A stretch of DNA of 64,000 nucleotides, from the NCBI GenBank assembly GCA_020637985.1, contig JACKJK010000004.1:248001-312000 (forward strand). The letters run 5' to 3'. This document shows positions 1-7,564 of the stretch, one piece after another. Below the pieces are notes generated by a model that worked only from the letters and a program-made list of their open reading frames with translations, had not been told where the DNA came from and ran no database searches. The translations under genes and the position numbers were made by a program. Source of the DNA: Rhodobiaceae bacterium. Its GTDB lineage: Bacteria; Pseudomonadota; Alphaproteobacteria; Rhizobiales; Tepidamorphaceae. Within the stretch, counting starts at the first letter, position 1, and every line of letters starts with the position of its first letter.

Positions 1-238
1 GCGCCCGGTCGGCAATGCCGACGGCGTCTCCTCGGTTCTCATCACCGCGAACGATTTCGCCGCCGCCTGGGCGGTCGACGGCAACGGCCAGCCGGAATTC
101 CCGATGTCGTCGGGCAACGAGTGGCAGCGCGAGATCGCGGTGCGCGTCGGCATCAACATCGTCATGTACACGCTGACCGGCAACTACAAGGCCGACCAGG
201 TGCACATCCCCGCCCTGCTCGAGCGGCTCGGCCAGTAG
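1..238 (+). CDS. C-terminal end of a DUF4159-family protein (partial)
   Basis: The frame is open from base 2 and stops with TAG at 236-238, giving the last 78 residues. The tail (VMYTLTGNYKADQVHIPALL) is the type that ends DUF4159 membrane proteins of alphaproteobacteria. Those proteins normally sit in an operon with a MoxR ATPase, a DUF58 protein and a large membrane protein. The next gene starts 10 bases later on the same strand and matches that large partner, so the two are probably co-transcribed. The function of DUF4159 is unknown. The N-terminal part lies outside the window. Confidence 0.75.
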   Translation, partial: RPVGNADGVSSVLITANDFAAAWAVDGNGQPEFPMSSGNEWQREIAVRVGINIVMYTLTGNYKADQVHIPALLERLGQ

Positions 239-247
239 GGCGTTGCC

Positions 248-2332
248 ATGAACCTCGCAATCGCCTTCACCCCCCTCATCGATCCGCTGTGGATCGCGGC
301 GCTCGGCGTGCTGGCGGCGGTTGCAGCCCTCGCCGCGCTGCTGTCGCGCGGTCCCGGCTCCATCCTGCGCGCCGGAGCGCTGGCGCTGCTGATGCTGGCG
401 CTCGCCAATCCGAGCATCCGCCGCGAGGAGCGCGAGCAATTGCCCGGCGTCGTCGCCGTCGTCGTCGACCGCAGCCAGAGCCAGACTCTCGCCGGCCGCG
501 CCCGCCAGACCGAGGCGGTCCGAACCGCCCTCGCCGAGCGGCTGTCGCGCATGCACGACGTCGAGGTGCGCTGGATCGATGCCGCCGGGACATCCGGCAG
601 CGACGGCACGCGGCTCTTCGAGGCGTTGTCGCGCGGGCTGGCGGACGTGCCGTCCGAGCGCATCGGTGCGGTCCTCATGGTCACCGACGGGCGCGTCCAC
701 GACATCCCGGCGAACGCCGCTGCCCTCGGCTTCGCAGCCCCCGTCCACGTGCTTCTGACCGGCCACGACAGCGAGCGCGACCGCCGCGTCGTGCTGCACA
801 ACCCGCCGCGCTTCGGCATCGTCGGCGACAAGAAGACGGTCACCTTCCGCGTCGCCGACACCTTCTCCGGCGAGCCCTCCGCGACACCTGTCGGTGAACG
901 CGTGCGCGTGCACATCCGCCGCGACGGACAGGAACTGGCGACCCGCCTCGTCATGTCGGGCGAGAACGTCACGATCGAGATCGAGGTCGACCACGGCGGC
1001 CAGAACATCTTCGAGATCGAGGCCGAGGCGGCGGAGGGCGAGATCACCACCGCCAACAATCGCGCCGTCTTCGCCACCGAGGGTATCCGCCAGAACCTGC
1101 GCGTGCTGCTGGTGTCCGGCGAACCGCATGCCGGCGAACGCGCCTGGCGCAACATCCTGAAGTCGGACGCCGCCGTCGACCTGGTGCATTTCACCATCCT
1201 GCGCCCGCCCGAGAAGCAGGACGGCACGCCGATCTCCCAGCTCTCGCTGATCGCCTTCCCGACGCGCGAACTGTTCCAGGAAAAGATCGAGCAGTTCGAC
1301 CTCATCATCTTCGACCGCTACAGCCGCCGCGGCGTGCTGCCGATCATCTATTTCGACAACATCGCCCGCTACGTGCGCGACGGCGGCGCGCTGCTGGTCG
1401 CCGCCGGCCCGGATTACGCCGGCCCCGGCAGCCTCTACCGCACGCCGCTCGCCCAGGTGCTGCCCGCAGCCCCCACCGGCGCATTGACCGAAAAGCCCTA
1501 CCTGCCGCGCCTGTCGCAGCCCGGCCACCGCCACCCGATCACCGCCGAACTGGAAGGCGCCAACGCCGAGCCACCGCGCTGGAGCCGCTGGTTCCGCCAG
1601 ATCGACGCCGACGTGGAGCGCGGCAACGTCCTGATGGCAGGCACCGGCGAGGCGCCGCTGCTCGTCGTCTCGCGCGAGGAAAAGGGGCGCGTGGCGCTGT
1701 TCCTGTCCGACCATGCATGGCTGTGGGCGCGCGGCTTCGAGGGCGGCGGGCCCTACGTCGGCCTGCTGCGCCGGCTCGTCCATTGGCTGATGAAGGAACC
1801 GGCGTTGGAAGAGGAATCGCTGATAGCCAAGGCACGCGGCAACGCCATCATGCTGACCCGGCGCACCATGGCCGATCCCCCCGGGCCGGTCAGCGTGACC
1901 GCACCCGATGGCTCCACCAGCGAGGTACAGCTTTCTGAGATCCATCCAGGCCTGTTCCAGGGCAGCCTGGAGGGCCGCCAGGTCGGCCTCTACCGGGTCT
2001 CGCAGGGCGAGCTCACCACGCTCGCCAGCATCGGCCCGCTCGACCCGCTCGAACTCGCCGAGGTGACGCGTTCCGCGCTGCCGCTGTCGGGCATCGTCGG
2101 CGAGACAGGCGGCGCCATCGTCGATGCCGGCCCGGCCGATGCCCCCGACCTGCCGCGCATCCTGCCGATGCGGGCCGGCTCGTCCTACGCCGGCAACGGC
2201 TGGATCGGCATCAAGGAGACGACCGCATCCCTGCTGCGCGGGGTCGATTCGCTGGCGCTGCTCGGCGGGTTGCTCGGCTTCCTCGCCCTCATCGCGGCCC
2301 TCTCCGCCACCTGGTACCGCGAAGGGCGCTGA
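248..2332 (+). CDS. Large membrane protein with a glutamine-amidotransferase-like middle domain
   Basis: The protein has 694 residues. Two hydrophobic segments lie at the N-terminus (about residues 12-30 and 35-52) and a single membrane segment lies near the C-terminus (about 665-687), followed by a short positive tail. From about 75 to 170 there is a von Willebrand A-like stretch (VVAVVVDRSQSQ, then LMVTDGR). The middle, about 280-420, resembles a class I glutamine amidotransferase fold (RVLLVSGEP, then a FDLIIFDRYSRRG strand), but I do not see a clear catalytic Cys-His pair. It follows the DUF4159 gene with a 9-base gap, which is the usual arrangement of the MoxR/DUF58/DUF4159 operon. A role in envelope stress or protein-complex assembly is only a guess from those neighbours. 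Confidence 0.7.
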   Translation: MNLAIAFTPLIDPLWIAALGVLAAVAALAALLSRGPGSILRAGALALLMLALANPSIRREEREQLPGVVAVVVDRSQSQTLAGRARQTEAVRTALAERLSRMHDVEVRWIDAAGTSGSDGTRLFEALSRGLADVPSERIGAVLMVTDGRVHDIPANAAALGFAAPVHVLLTGHDSERDRRVVLHNPPRFGIVGDKKTVTFRVADTFSGEPSATPVGERVRVHIRRDGQELATRLVMSGENVTIEIEVDHGGQNIFEIEAEAAEGEITTANNRAVFATEGIRQNLRVLLVSGEPHAGERAWRNILKSDAAVDLVHFTILRPPEKQDGTPISQLSLIAFPTRELFQEKIEQFDLIIFDRYSRRGVLPIIYFDNIARYVRDGGALLVAAGPDYAGPGSLYRTPLAQVLPAAPTGALTEKPYLPRLSQPGHRHPITAELEGANAEPPRWSRWFRQIDADVERGNVLMAGTGEAPLLVVSREEKGRVALFLSDHAWLWARGFEGGGPYVGLLRRLVHWLMKEPALEEESLIAKARGNAIMLTRRTMADPPGPVSVTAPDGSTSEVQLSEIHPGLFQGSLEGRQVGLYRVSQGELTTLASIGPLDPLELAEVTRSALPLSGIVGETGGAIVDAGPADAPDLPRILPMRAGSSYAGNGWIGIKETTASLLRGVDSLALLGGLLGFLALIAALSATWYREGR

Positions 2333-2389
2333 CCCATCATCCGGCCGCAGCGAAGCAAAGGCCGATCAGATGATGCGCCGGGTAGAGCA

Positions 2390-2947
2390 TCAATTCATGT
2401 CAGTGTCGGGATCAGCCCGCATCATGCCGCGCGCTTCCGCCAGCGACCCCGGTACGAACTCATGCGCCAGCAACCGGGCGTAGTCGACCGGTCCGGGCAT
2501 TTCCATCTGGCCGCGCGGCACATGCGAAAATCCGGCACGCGCGTAGTAGGGCGCATCGCCGACCAGCACCACGAGGCGCTCGCCCGCGACCTGCGCCGCC
2601 GCCATGCCCGCCTGCATCAGCGCGATGCCGATGCCCTTGTTCTTGTAGTCCGGGTGCACCGCGAGCGGCCCCAGCAGCAGCGCCCGTGCCGTGCCGATGC
2701 GCACACGCGAGAAGCACACCGCCCCGACAAGGCGCCCGTGCGCCATGCAGATGCGGTTGTAGGCGATCACCGGCGGATTGTTGCGCCGCAGGCGGTAGGC
2801 TGTCTTGGCAAACCGGCCGGGCCCGAAGGTGAAGGCGTTGAGAACCTCCACCGCCTCGGCATGGTCTTCGGTTTCAGGCAGGATCACGGCGCCTTCGGGC
2901 AGGCTCTGCACGATGGAAGGCGGCTTGGCGGGAACGGTCGCGGTCAT
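2390..2947 (-). CDS. GNAT-family N-acetyltransferase
   Basis: The protein has 185 residues. The acetyl-CoA binding motif A is clear at about residues 95-115 (LLGPLAVHPDYKNKGIGIAL), with the Q/R-x-x-G-x-G/A signature present as NKGIG. The middle segment 'GDAPYYARAGFSHVPRG' is typical of the YhbS/COG3153 group of predicted acetyltransferases, whose substrates are mostly unknown. The gene is convergent with the upstream membrane-protein gene and stands alone. No good Shine-Dalgarno precedes the ATG at 2947. It could act on a small molecule or a protein; the sequence does not tell. Confidence 0.85.
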   Translation of the reverse strand: MTATVPAKPPSIVQSLPEGAVILPETEDHAEAVEVLNAFTFGPGRFAKTAYRLRRNNPPVIAYNRICMAHGRLVGAVCFSRVRIGTARALLLGPLAVHPDYKNKGIGIALMQAGMAAAQVAGERLVVLVGDAPYYARAGFSHVPRGQMEMPGPVDYARLLAHEFVPGSLAEARGMMRADPDTDMN

Positions 2948-3179
2948 GGCGTGAGTACTTCAACGGGAGGATAGACTTCCGCCCGCGGCGCCCTCCGCGC
3001 CGGACCGCATCGAATGGATGTCGGGGTCAGGCAGCGGCGGCAAACGCACAGGCGGCGCGGGGGCATGGATGCGCTGAGCGCACGATCCCGCGTCGTCGTC
3101 GCAATCCGGCCGGCCGATCGAATGTCCCGTTCATGCCTCGTTGCCTAACAAAGCCGCCCGCCCATGTCGATGGAAAATC
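2948..3179. other. Gap with no gene seen
   Basis: This 232-base stretch separates the GNAT gene from the end of the LysR gene. I see no open frame with family resemblance, no tRNA and no strong hairpin. It should hold the GNAT promoter. Confidence 0.4.
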
Positions 3180-4127
3180 TCATCTCCCCGGCAAGGCTGT
3201 CGCCCCACGCGCTTCCGCCAGGCAGCGGTCCCAGTAAGGGTTCTCGCCGAAGCGGGTCACCAGGAAATCGATGAACGCGCGCACCTTCGTCGACAGGTTG
3301 CGGCCCGGCGGATAGATCGCGTAGGCCGTGATCTGCGCGAATTCGTGGTCGGGCAGCAGGATCTCGACCCGCCCCGCCTCCACCGCCTCGGCGCAGATGA
3401 AGGTCGGGTTGACCACCAGCCCGAGCCCGGCCTCGGCCATCTTCAGCAGCATCTCGCCGTTGTTCGCGCGCATGCGCACCTGCGGGCGCACCTGCCCGAC
3501 GCTGCCGTCGGGCGCCGTGCACTGGAAGACGGCGCGCTCCGCCATGCCCGTGTACAGCAATGCCGGCAGGCCCTCGACATCGTCGAGCGTGCGCGGCCGC
3601 CCGTGCCGGGCGATGTACTGCGGGCTTGCAAGCATCACGTTGCGCACCAGCGCCAGCTTGCGCGCGATCAGGCTGGAATCGGCGAGCGTGCCGATGCGCA
3701 CCGCCATGTCGAACCCTTCCTCAACCAGGTCGACGCGGCGGTCGTTGAGATCGAGGTCGATGCGCAGGTGCTCGTGGTTTTCGAGGAACGCCGCGATGGC
3801 CGGCGCCAGGTGCATGGTGCCGAAACTCATCGGCGCGGCAATGTGCAACGTCCCGGTGAGCGTGCTCGAGTCACTGCGCGCCGCTTGGTCGGCCTCCTCC
3901 AGGTCGTCGAGGACCTTCACCGCGCGCTCGTAGTAGGCGCGTCCGGTGGCGGTCAGGCTGAATTGACGTGTCGTGCGGTTGATGAGGCGCCCGCCAAGGC
4001 GATCTTCCAGGTCACGCAGCCGCCGGCTGACCACCGACTTGGCAACGCCCATGCGCTGCGCGGCAGCCCCGATGCCGCCCGCCTCGACAATCCGCACGAA
4101 GATATCGACTTCCGCAAACCGGTCCAT
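3180..4127 (-). CDS. LysR-family transcriptional regulator
   Basis: The protein has 315 residues, the normal LysR length. The N-terminal winged helix-turn-helix spans about residues 1-60 (FVRIVEAGGIGAAAQRMGVA, then SRRLRDLEDRLGGRL). The substrate-binding domain follows from about 90 to 300. The sequence is of the CrgA/DsdA-type LysR group common in proteobacteria, whose inducers vary. Its own promoter would lie near 4128-4219, between it and the NUDIX gene on the same strand. LysR genes often regulate a divergent neighbour, but here both flanking genes point the same way, so no target can be assigned. Confidence 0.9.
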   Translation of the reverse strand: MDRFAEVDIFVRIVEAGGIGAAAQRMGVAKSVVSRRLRDLEDRLGGRLINRTTRQFSLTATGRAYYERAVKVLDDLEEADQAARSDSSTLTGTLHIAAPMSFGTMHLAPAIAAFLENHEHLRIDLDLNDRRVDLVEEGFDMAVRIGTLADSSLIARKLALVRNVMLASPQYIARHGRPRTLDDVEGLPALLYTGMAERAVFQCTAPDGSVGQVRPQVRMRANNGEMLLKMAEAGLGLVVNPTFICAEAVEAGRVEILLPDHEFAQITAYAIYPPGRNLSTKVRAFIDFLVTRFGENPYWDRCLAEARGATALPGR

Positions 4128-4219
4128 TGTTGCCGCACCGCGAATGATTTCGCGTCAAGTCTATCCGGATTGCGGGAAAATGGAACGGCGCGCGGGCTGC
4201 ATGCCGCTGGATGGACGAA

Positions 4220-4684
4220 TCACTCTTCCCGCGACCAGAACTCGCTCACCGGCGCGCCGGCGAAGATTTCCGAAAGCCGCGCCCGCGTGCCCTCGGTCGT
4301 GTCCTGCGGCAGCTGCGCGAGGTCGAAGAAGTCGCAACCGGTGATTTCGTGCCCGTGGCTGTGCGCAACGGCGCGCCAGTCCTCGACGACGAACACCGCG
4401 ACATGATCGCCGGCGAAGCTGCGGCTGGCGAACACGCCGTGCAGGCGGGGCGCGCCCGCGACCTCGACGCCGCCCTCCTCCTGCAGTTCGCGCCGCAGCG
4501 CGAACATCAGCGTCTCGCCGCGCTCGACCCCGCCGCCCGGCAGGTGCCAGCCCGGCAGGTAGCTGTGCTTGACGAGCAGCACGCGGCCATCCCCATCGCG
4601 GACCACGCCGCGCACGCCGAGCGTCATCGCCCGGGTCAGCCGCCAGTAGGGGCGGAACAGGTAGCGGTTGACGAATTCGCTCAT
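4220..4684 (-). CDS. NUDIX hydrolase
   Basis: I place the start at 4684, giving 154 residues, because MSEFVNRYLFRPYWRLTRAM is the usual N-terminus of this family. The frame stays open further upstream, but that extension has no family resemblance. The Nudix box is a perfect match to G-x5-E-x7-R-E-U-x-E-E-x-G-U around residues 55-77 (key residues Gly, Glu, Arg-Glu, Glu-Glu, Gly). NUDIX enzymes hydrolyse nucleoside diphosphates linked to another group, using Mg2+ bound by the box glutamates. The exact substrate cannot be read from the sequence. A CtrA-like box lies 45 bases upstream at 4729-4744. Confidence 0.85.
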   Translation of the reverse strand: MSEFVNRYLFRPYWRLTRAMTLGVRGVVRDGDGRVLLVKHSYLPGWHLPGGGVERGETLMFALRRELQEEGGVEVAGAPRLHGVFASRSFAGDHVAVFVVEDWRAVAHSHGHEITGCDFFDLAQLPQDTTEGTRARLSEIFAGAPVSEFWSREE

Positions 4685-4728
4685 GACGCACCCGAATGCA
4701 GCCGCGCCAATCCCGCGGCAAACCCACA

Positions 4729-4744
4729 TTAAGACATCATTTAC
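4729..4744. promoter_or_regulatory. CtrA-like box between NUDIX and a 59-residue gene
   Basis: TTAA at 4729-4732, seven bases, then TTTAC at 4740-4744. This matches the CtrA consensus TTAA-N7-TTAAC at eight of nine positions and has the same form as the site ahead of fliF. It lies in an AT-richer divergent region, so it could serve either neighbour. One such match is expected by chance in a window this size. Confidence 0.4.
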
Positions 4745-4897
4745 CCGCCATGCGAGCCGTGCAGGCCAGATGTGCGCCGCAATATCTTGTTTTTGCACCG
4801 CACAATCTGCATATGGGGCCCAGTTGGTGATCGCGACGGATCGCAAGACGGTACCGGATGCTTGACCACCCCACTCCAGACTGAAGGCAGGAAGAAG

Positions 4898-5077
4898 ATG
4901 TTTACCGCATTGCAGGACTCGTTCCGCTGGACCAACGACGTCACCTCGGAAGTCATTCACGGCTTCGGCAGCACGCCGCGTGCGGTGCGCCGCGTGAAGA
5001 ATTTCGTCTGGCGCCCCGCGCTCGAGAAGTCCAATGGCGGCGCGCTCTCCACGCTGACGACGTTTGCCTACAATTGA
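4898..5077 (+). CDS. Small hypothetical protein, 59 residues
   Basis: I choose the ATG at 4898, preceded by a purine-rich Shine-Dalgarno (GGCAGGAAGAAG), over an earlier ATG at 4772 that lacks one. The product is MFTALQDSFRWTNDVTSEVI plus 39 residues, ending STLTTFAYN. It is soluble, slightly basic, with no signal peptide, membrane segment or cysteine. I do not recognise it. Clear ribosome binding, correct codon bias and a promoter-like AT-richer region upstream support a real gene. A possible CtrA box lies about 155 bases upstream. Confidence 0.6.
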   Translation: MFTALQDSFRWTNDVTSEVIHGFGSTPRAVRRVKNFVWRPALEKSNGGALSTLTTFAYN

Positions 5078-5121
5078 TTTCCGTGCGCCCGCCCCAGGGC
5101 CGCATGAGACCTCGACAAAAA

Positions 5122-5150
5122 GGCCCGCGACGGTGATATCGTCGCGGGCC
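5122..5150. terminator. Perfect 10-bp inverted repeat abutting a start codon
   Basis: GGCCCGCGAC (5122-5131) pairs with GTCGCGGGCC (5141-5150) across a 9-base loop. Five A residues precede it on the plus strand, so a transcript from the minus strand would read stem then UUUUU, the form of an intrinsic terminator. On the plus strand the stem ends one base before the ATG at 5151 and would cover the ribosome-binding region. Confidence 0.5.
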
Positions 5151-6119
5151 ATGTTCGTTCTAGCCCACCTGTCCGATCCGCACCTGCAGATGCCCGCGCC
5201 GCCCGGCCTGCTCGAACTCGCCGGCAAGCGCGCCATCGGTTACATCAACTGGCAGCGCGGCCGCCATACCATCCACCGCACCGACATCGCGGCAGAACTC
5301 GTCGCCGACCTGCTGCGCCACAAGCCCGACCACATCGCCATGACCGGCGATCTCGTCAACGTCGCGGCGCGCTGCGAGTGGGCGGCGGCGCGCGCCTACA
5401 TGCAGGCGCTCGGCACGCCCGAAGGCGTGACCGCAGTCCCCGGCAACCACGATGCCTACGTGCGTTCCGCCATCGCCGAGATGGACGCGGTCTACGCGCC
5501 CTACGTCACGCCGGACGCGGACGCCAACTCCCATGCCTCCTATGGCGGAGCACAAACGCCGACCTATCCCTTCGTGCGCCGGCGCGGGCCTCTTGCCCTC
5601 GTCGGTGTCTCGACCGCGGTTGCCACGCTGCCCTTCATGGCGACCGGCTGGCTCGGCCGCAGGCAGCTCGCCGACCTCGACGCAACGCTGGAGCGGCTCG
5701 CCGATTCCGGGCTTTTCCGCGTCCTGCTGATCCACCATCCCCCGACCGCCGAACTCGCCCATGGCCGCCGCGGGCTGAGCGATGCCGACGCTCTCGCTCC
5801 GCCCATCGCCCGCCATGGCGTCGACCTGATCCTGCACGGCCACAACCACACGGCAACGCTCGCACACATGCCCGGCCCCGCCGGTCCCGTCCCGATCGTC
5901 GGCGTGCCTTCGGCGTCCGCGCGCCCGACGCAGCGCAAGCCCGGCGCCGGTTATGCGCTGTTCGAGATTTCGGGATCGCCCGGCGTCTGGCAGGTAACGA
6001 TGGTGCGCAGGGGCCTGTCGCCACGTTTCGCGCAGGACGGAACGGTGGAAGTGGTCGAGCTGGAGCGCAGGGAACTCGCTTGCCCCGGCTACGATTCAAG
6101 CACTCGCGCGGCGGAATAG
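5151..6119 (+). CDS. Calcineurin-like metallophosphoesterase
   Basis: The protein has 322 residues from the ATG at 5151, chosen because MFVLAHLSDPHLQ is the classical N-terminus of the family. All metal-binding motifs are present in order: D-x-H (SDPHLQ), GD (MTGDLVN), GNHD (PGNHDAY), H (LLIHHPP) and GHxH (LHGHNHT). This is the class III phosphodiesterase/CpdA-like group, which hydrolyses cyclic nucleotides or other phosphoesters with two metal ions. The true substrate is unknown. The hairpin at 5122-5150 occupies the place of the ribosome-binding site, so translation may be leaderless or controlled. Confidence 0.88.
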   Translation: MFVLAHLSDPHLQMPAPPGLLELAGKRAIGYINWQRGRHTIHRTDIAAELVADLLRHKPDHIAMTGDLVNVAARCEWAAARAYMQALGTPEGVTAVPGNHDAYVRSAIAEMDAVYAPYVTPDADANSHASYGGAQTPTYPFVRRRGPLALVGVSTAVATLPFMATGWLGRRQLADLDATLERLADSGLFRVLLIHHPPTAELAHGRRGLSDADALAPPIARHGVDLILHGHNHTATLAHMPGPAGPVPIVGVPSASARPTQRKPGAGYALFEISGSPGVWQVTMVRRGLSPRFAQDGTVEVVELERRELACPGYDSSTRAAE

Positions 6120-6174
6120 CTCCCGGCGCCATACCGCACCCGGGTTCGTTCGGGCTTGCCCGGGCTCGCCCGGT

Positions 6175-6936
6175 TCAGGCGGGGATGCGGTAGAGACCGT
6201 AGGCAAACAGCGCCGCCGCGCCGACTGCCATGCCGAGCAGGAACATTACCACCATCGCCATGCGCCGCCCCGAGCCGCTGTCAGACACGCCTGCGCGGTT
6301 GGCAAGCGAACCCCCGGCCTCGGCCGCGTTCACGCTTGCGAAGCGCACCTCCTCCGGACGCGGCGCCGCTGCGTCCTGGTCGTCCGCCGGGCCGGGCTCC
6401 CGGTCGGCACGACCGATCAGCGCCAGTTCGTCGCTCGCGAGCGCACGCTCGCGCTCCATCAGACGATGCGCGACGTAGTCGGTCACCCGTTTGCCCATGT
6501 CCTCGACGCTGGTCGTCTCCAGGATCGTGCGCCGTCCGTAGCGGGTCTCCTGCACGAACTGGTAGGTGCGCCTGTCGCGCCCCATGGTGACGTAGGCGAG
6601 AACGTCGACCCACAGCCGCGGCGGGTTGCCGGGCAGGATCGCACCGTCGAAGAGGTCGCTTTCGGCGGGCACGGCGTCGAAGACGTCGGCGAGCGCGTCC
6701 TGCAGCAGCTCCAGCCGGGCCACCTCGCCCTCGCGCAGCGACACGATGACGTCCCGGCGTTCGGCTTCGTTCAGGCGCGCGCGCCGCATCGCATCGCGCA
6801 GCCGACTGTGCTGCTCGGCAACGGCGGAGCGCACCATCGGCGTCACCTTGCCGTCTGCCTCGCCAGCAGTGTCCACCGCCTCTGCCGGCGCGGGGATTTC
6901 CAGCCCCGTCAGGTCGGCCTTCGTTTCATCCGCCAT
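6175..6936 (-). CDS. Hypothetical C-terminally anchored membrane protein
   Basis: I start at the ATG at 6936 (253 residues, MADETKADLTG), which has a GGAG Shine-Dalgarno ten bases ahead. Residues 1-40 are acidic and disordered-looking. Residues about 45-165 form a soluble helical domain containing GRDRRTYQFVQETRYGRRTI and a DYVAHRLMERERAL helix. The rest is a flexible linker up to one membrane helix at about 229-249 (MAMVVMFLLGMAVGAAALFA), with a short tail after it. It is therefore a tail-anchored protein facing the cytoplasm. I do not recognise the family. It is convergent with the metallophosphoesterase gene. Confidence 0.7.
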   Translation of the reverse strand: MADETKADLTGLEIPAPAEAVDTAGEADGKVTPMVRSAVAEQHSRLRDAMRRARLNEAERRDVIVSLREGEVARLELLQDALADVFDAVPAESDLFDGAILPGNPPRLWVDVLAYVTMGRDRRTYQFVQETRYGRRTILETTSVEDMGKRVTDYVAHRLMERERALASDELALIGRADREPGPADDQDAAAPRPEEVRFASVNAAEAGGSLANRAGVSDSGSGRRMAMVVMFLLGMAVGAAALFAYGLYRIPA

Positions 6937-7052
6937 GACAAACTCCAAAAGACTTCCGCCGGACAACTGACCCGCGCAGGCATTTATGGTTAAAAGCTAG
7001 TAAAAGATCGTGCCTTTCTCAAGACGGCCCCTCCAGCCCCGGAAACCGCAAG

Positions 7053-7535
7053 ATGGACCAGCCCCTGCCCGCCGCCGCAAGGCGCGTCGCCGATGCCGCA
7101 GTCGTTCTCGGCCTCGACATCCGCGTCCTAGAGATGCCGGCCTCCACGCGCACCGCCGAGGAAGCGGCGGCAGCCTGCGGCTGCCGTGTCGGACAGATCG
7201 TCAAGTCGCTGGTGTTCGCCGGCAAGACTTCCGGCACGCCCTACCTGCTGCTCGTTTCCGGCGACAACCGCGTAAACGAAAAGGCGATGGCGAAGGTGCT
7301 CGGCGAACCGCTCACCCGGCCCGACGCGGATTTCGTCCGCGAAACGACCGGTTTCGCCATCGGCGGCGTCGCCCCGATCGGCCACGCCAACGCCTTGCGC
7401 ACGCTTTTCGACGAGGACCTGCTGAAGTTCGACGTCATCTGGGCCGCCGCAGGTACCCCGCGCTGCGTCTTCGAAACCAGACCGCAGGCACTCGCCCGGG
7501 CAACAGGGGCCGAGGTGGTCTGCGTCACCGCCTGA
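7053..7535 (+). CDS. YbaK/EbsC-family aminoacyl-tRNA deacylase
   Basis: The protein has 160 residues, the full length of the stand-alone YbaK/ProX editing domain. Family features are the conserved lysine in GQIVKSLVF, the GDNRVNEKAMAKVLG segment, and the GFAIGGVAPIGHA glycine-rich loop that lines the editing pocket. Such enzymes hydrolyse mischarged tRNAs such as Ala-tRNA(Pro) or Cys-tRNA(Pro) in the cytoplasm. Which one this protein prefers cannot be told by eye. It is divergent from the tail-anchored protein gene and convergent with the acyl-CoA dehydrogenase gene. Confidence 0.88.
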   Translation: MDQPLPAAARRVADAAVVLGLDIRVLEMPASTRTAEEAAAACGCRVGQIVKSLVFAGKTSGTPYLLLVSGDNRVNEKAMAKVLGEPLTRPDADFVRETTGFAIGGVAPIGHANALRTLFDEDLLKFDVIWAAAGTPRCVFETRPQALARATGAEVVCVTA

Positions 7536-7546
7536 GCGAGAGAAAC

Positions 7547-7564
7547 GGCCCCGGGATCGGGGCC
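7547..7564. terminator. Possible shared terminator hairpin between convergent genes
   Basis: GGCCCC (7547-7552) pairs with GGGGCC (7559-7564) over a six-base loop between the end of the YbaK gene and the end of the acyl-CoA dehydrogenase gene. The stem is short and no T tract follows, so this is weak. Confidence 0.3.

Noticed and set aside
4220..5236. Longer NUDIX frame starting at 5236
   Set aside because: The extra 184 residues lack family resemblance and overlap the 59-residue gene.
6990..7005. TTAA-N7-TAAA resembling a CtrA box
   Set aside because: It has two mismatches and no conserved C. About one near match is expected by chance.
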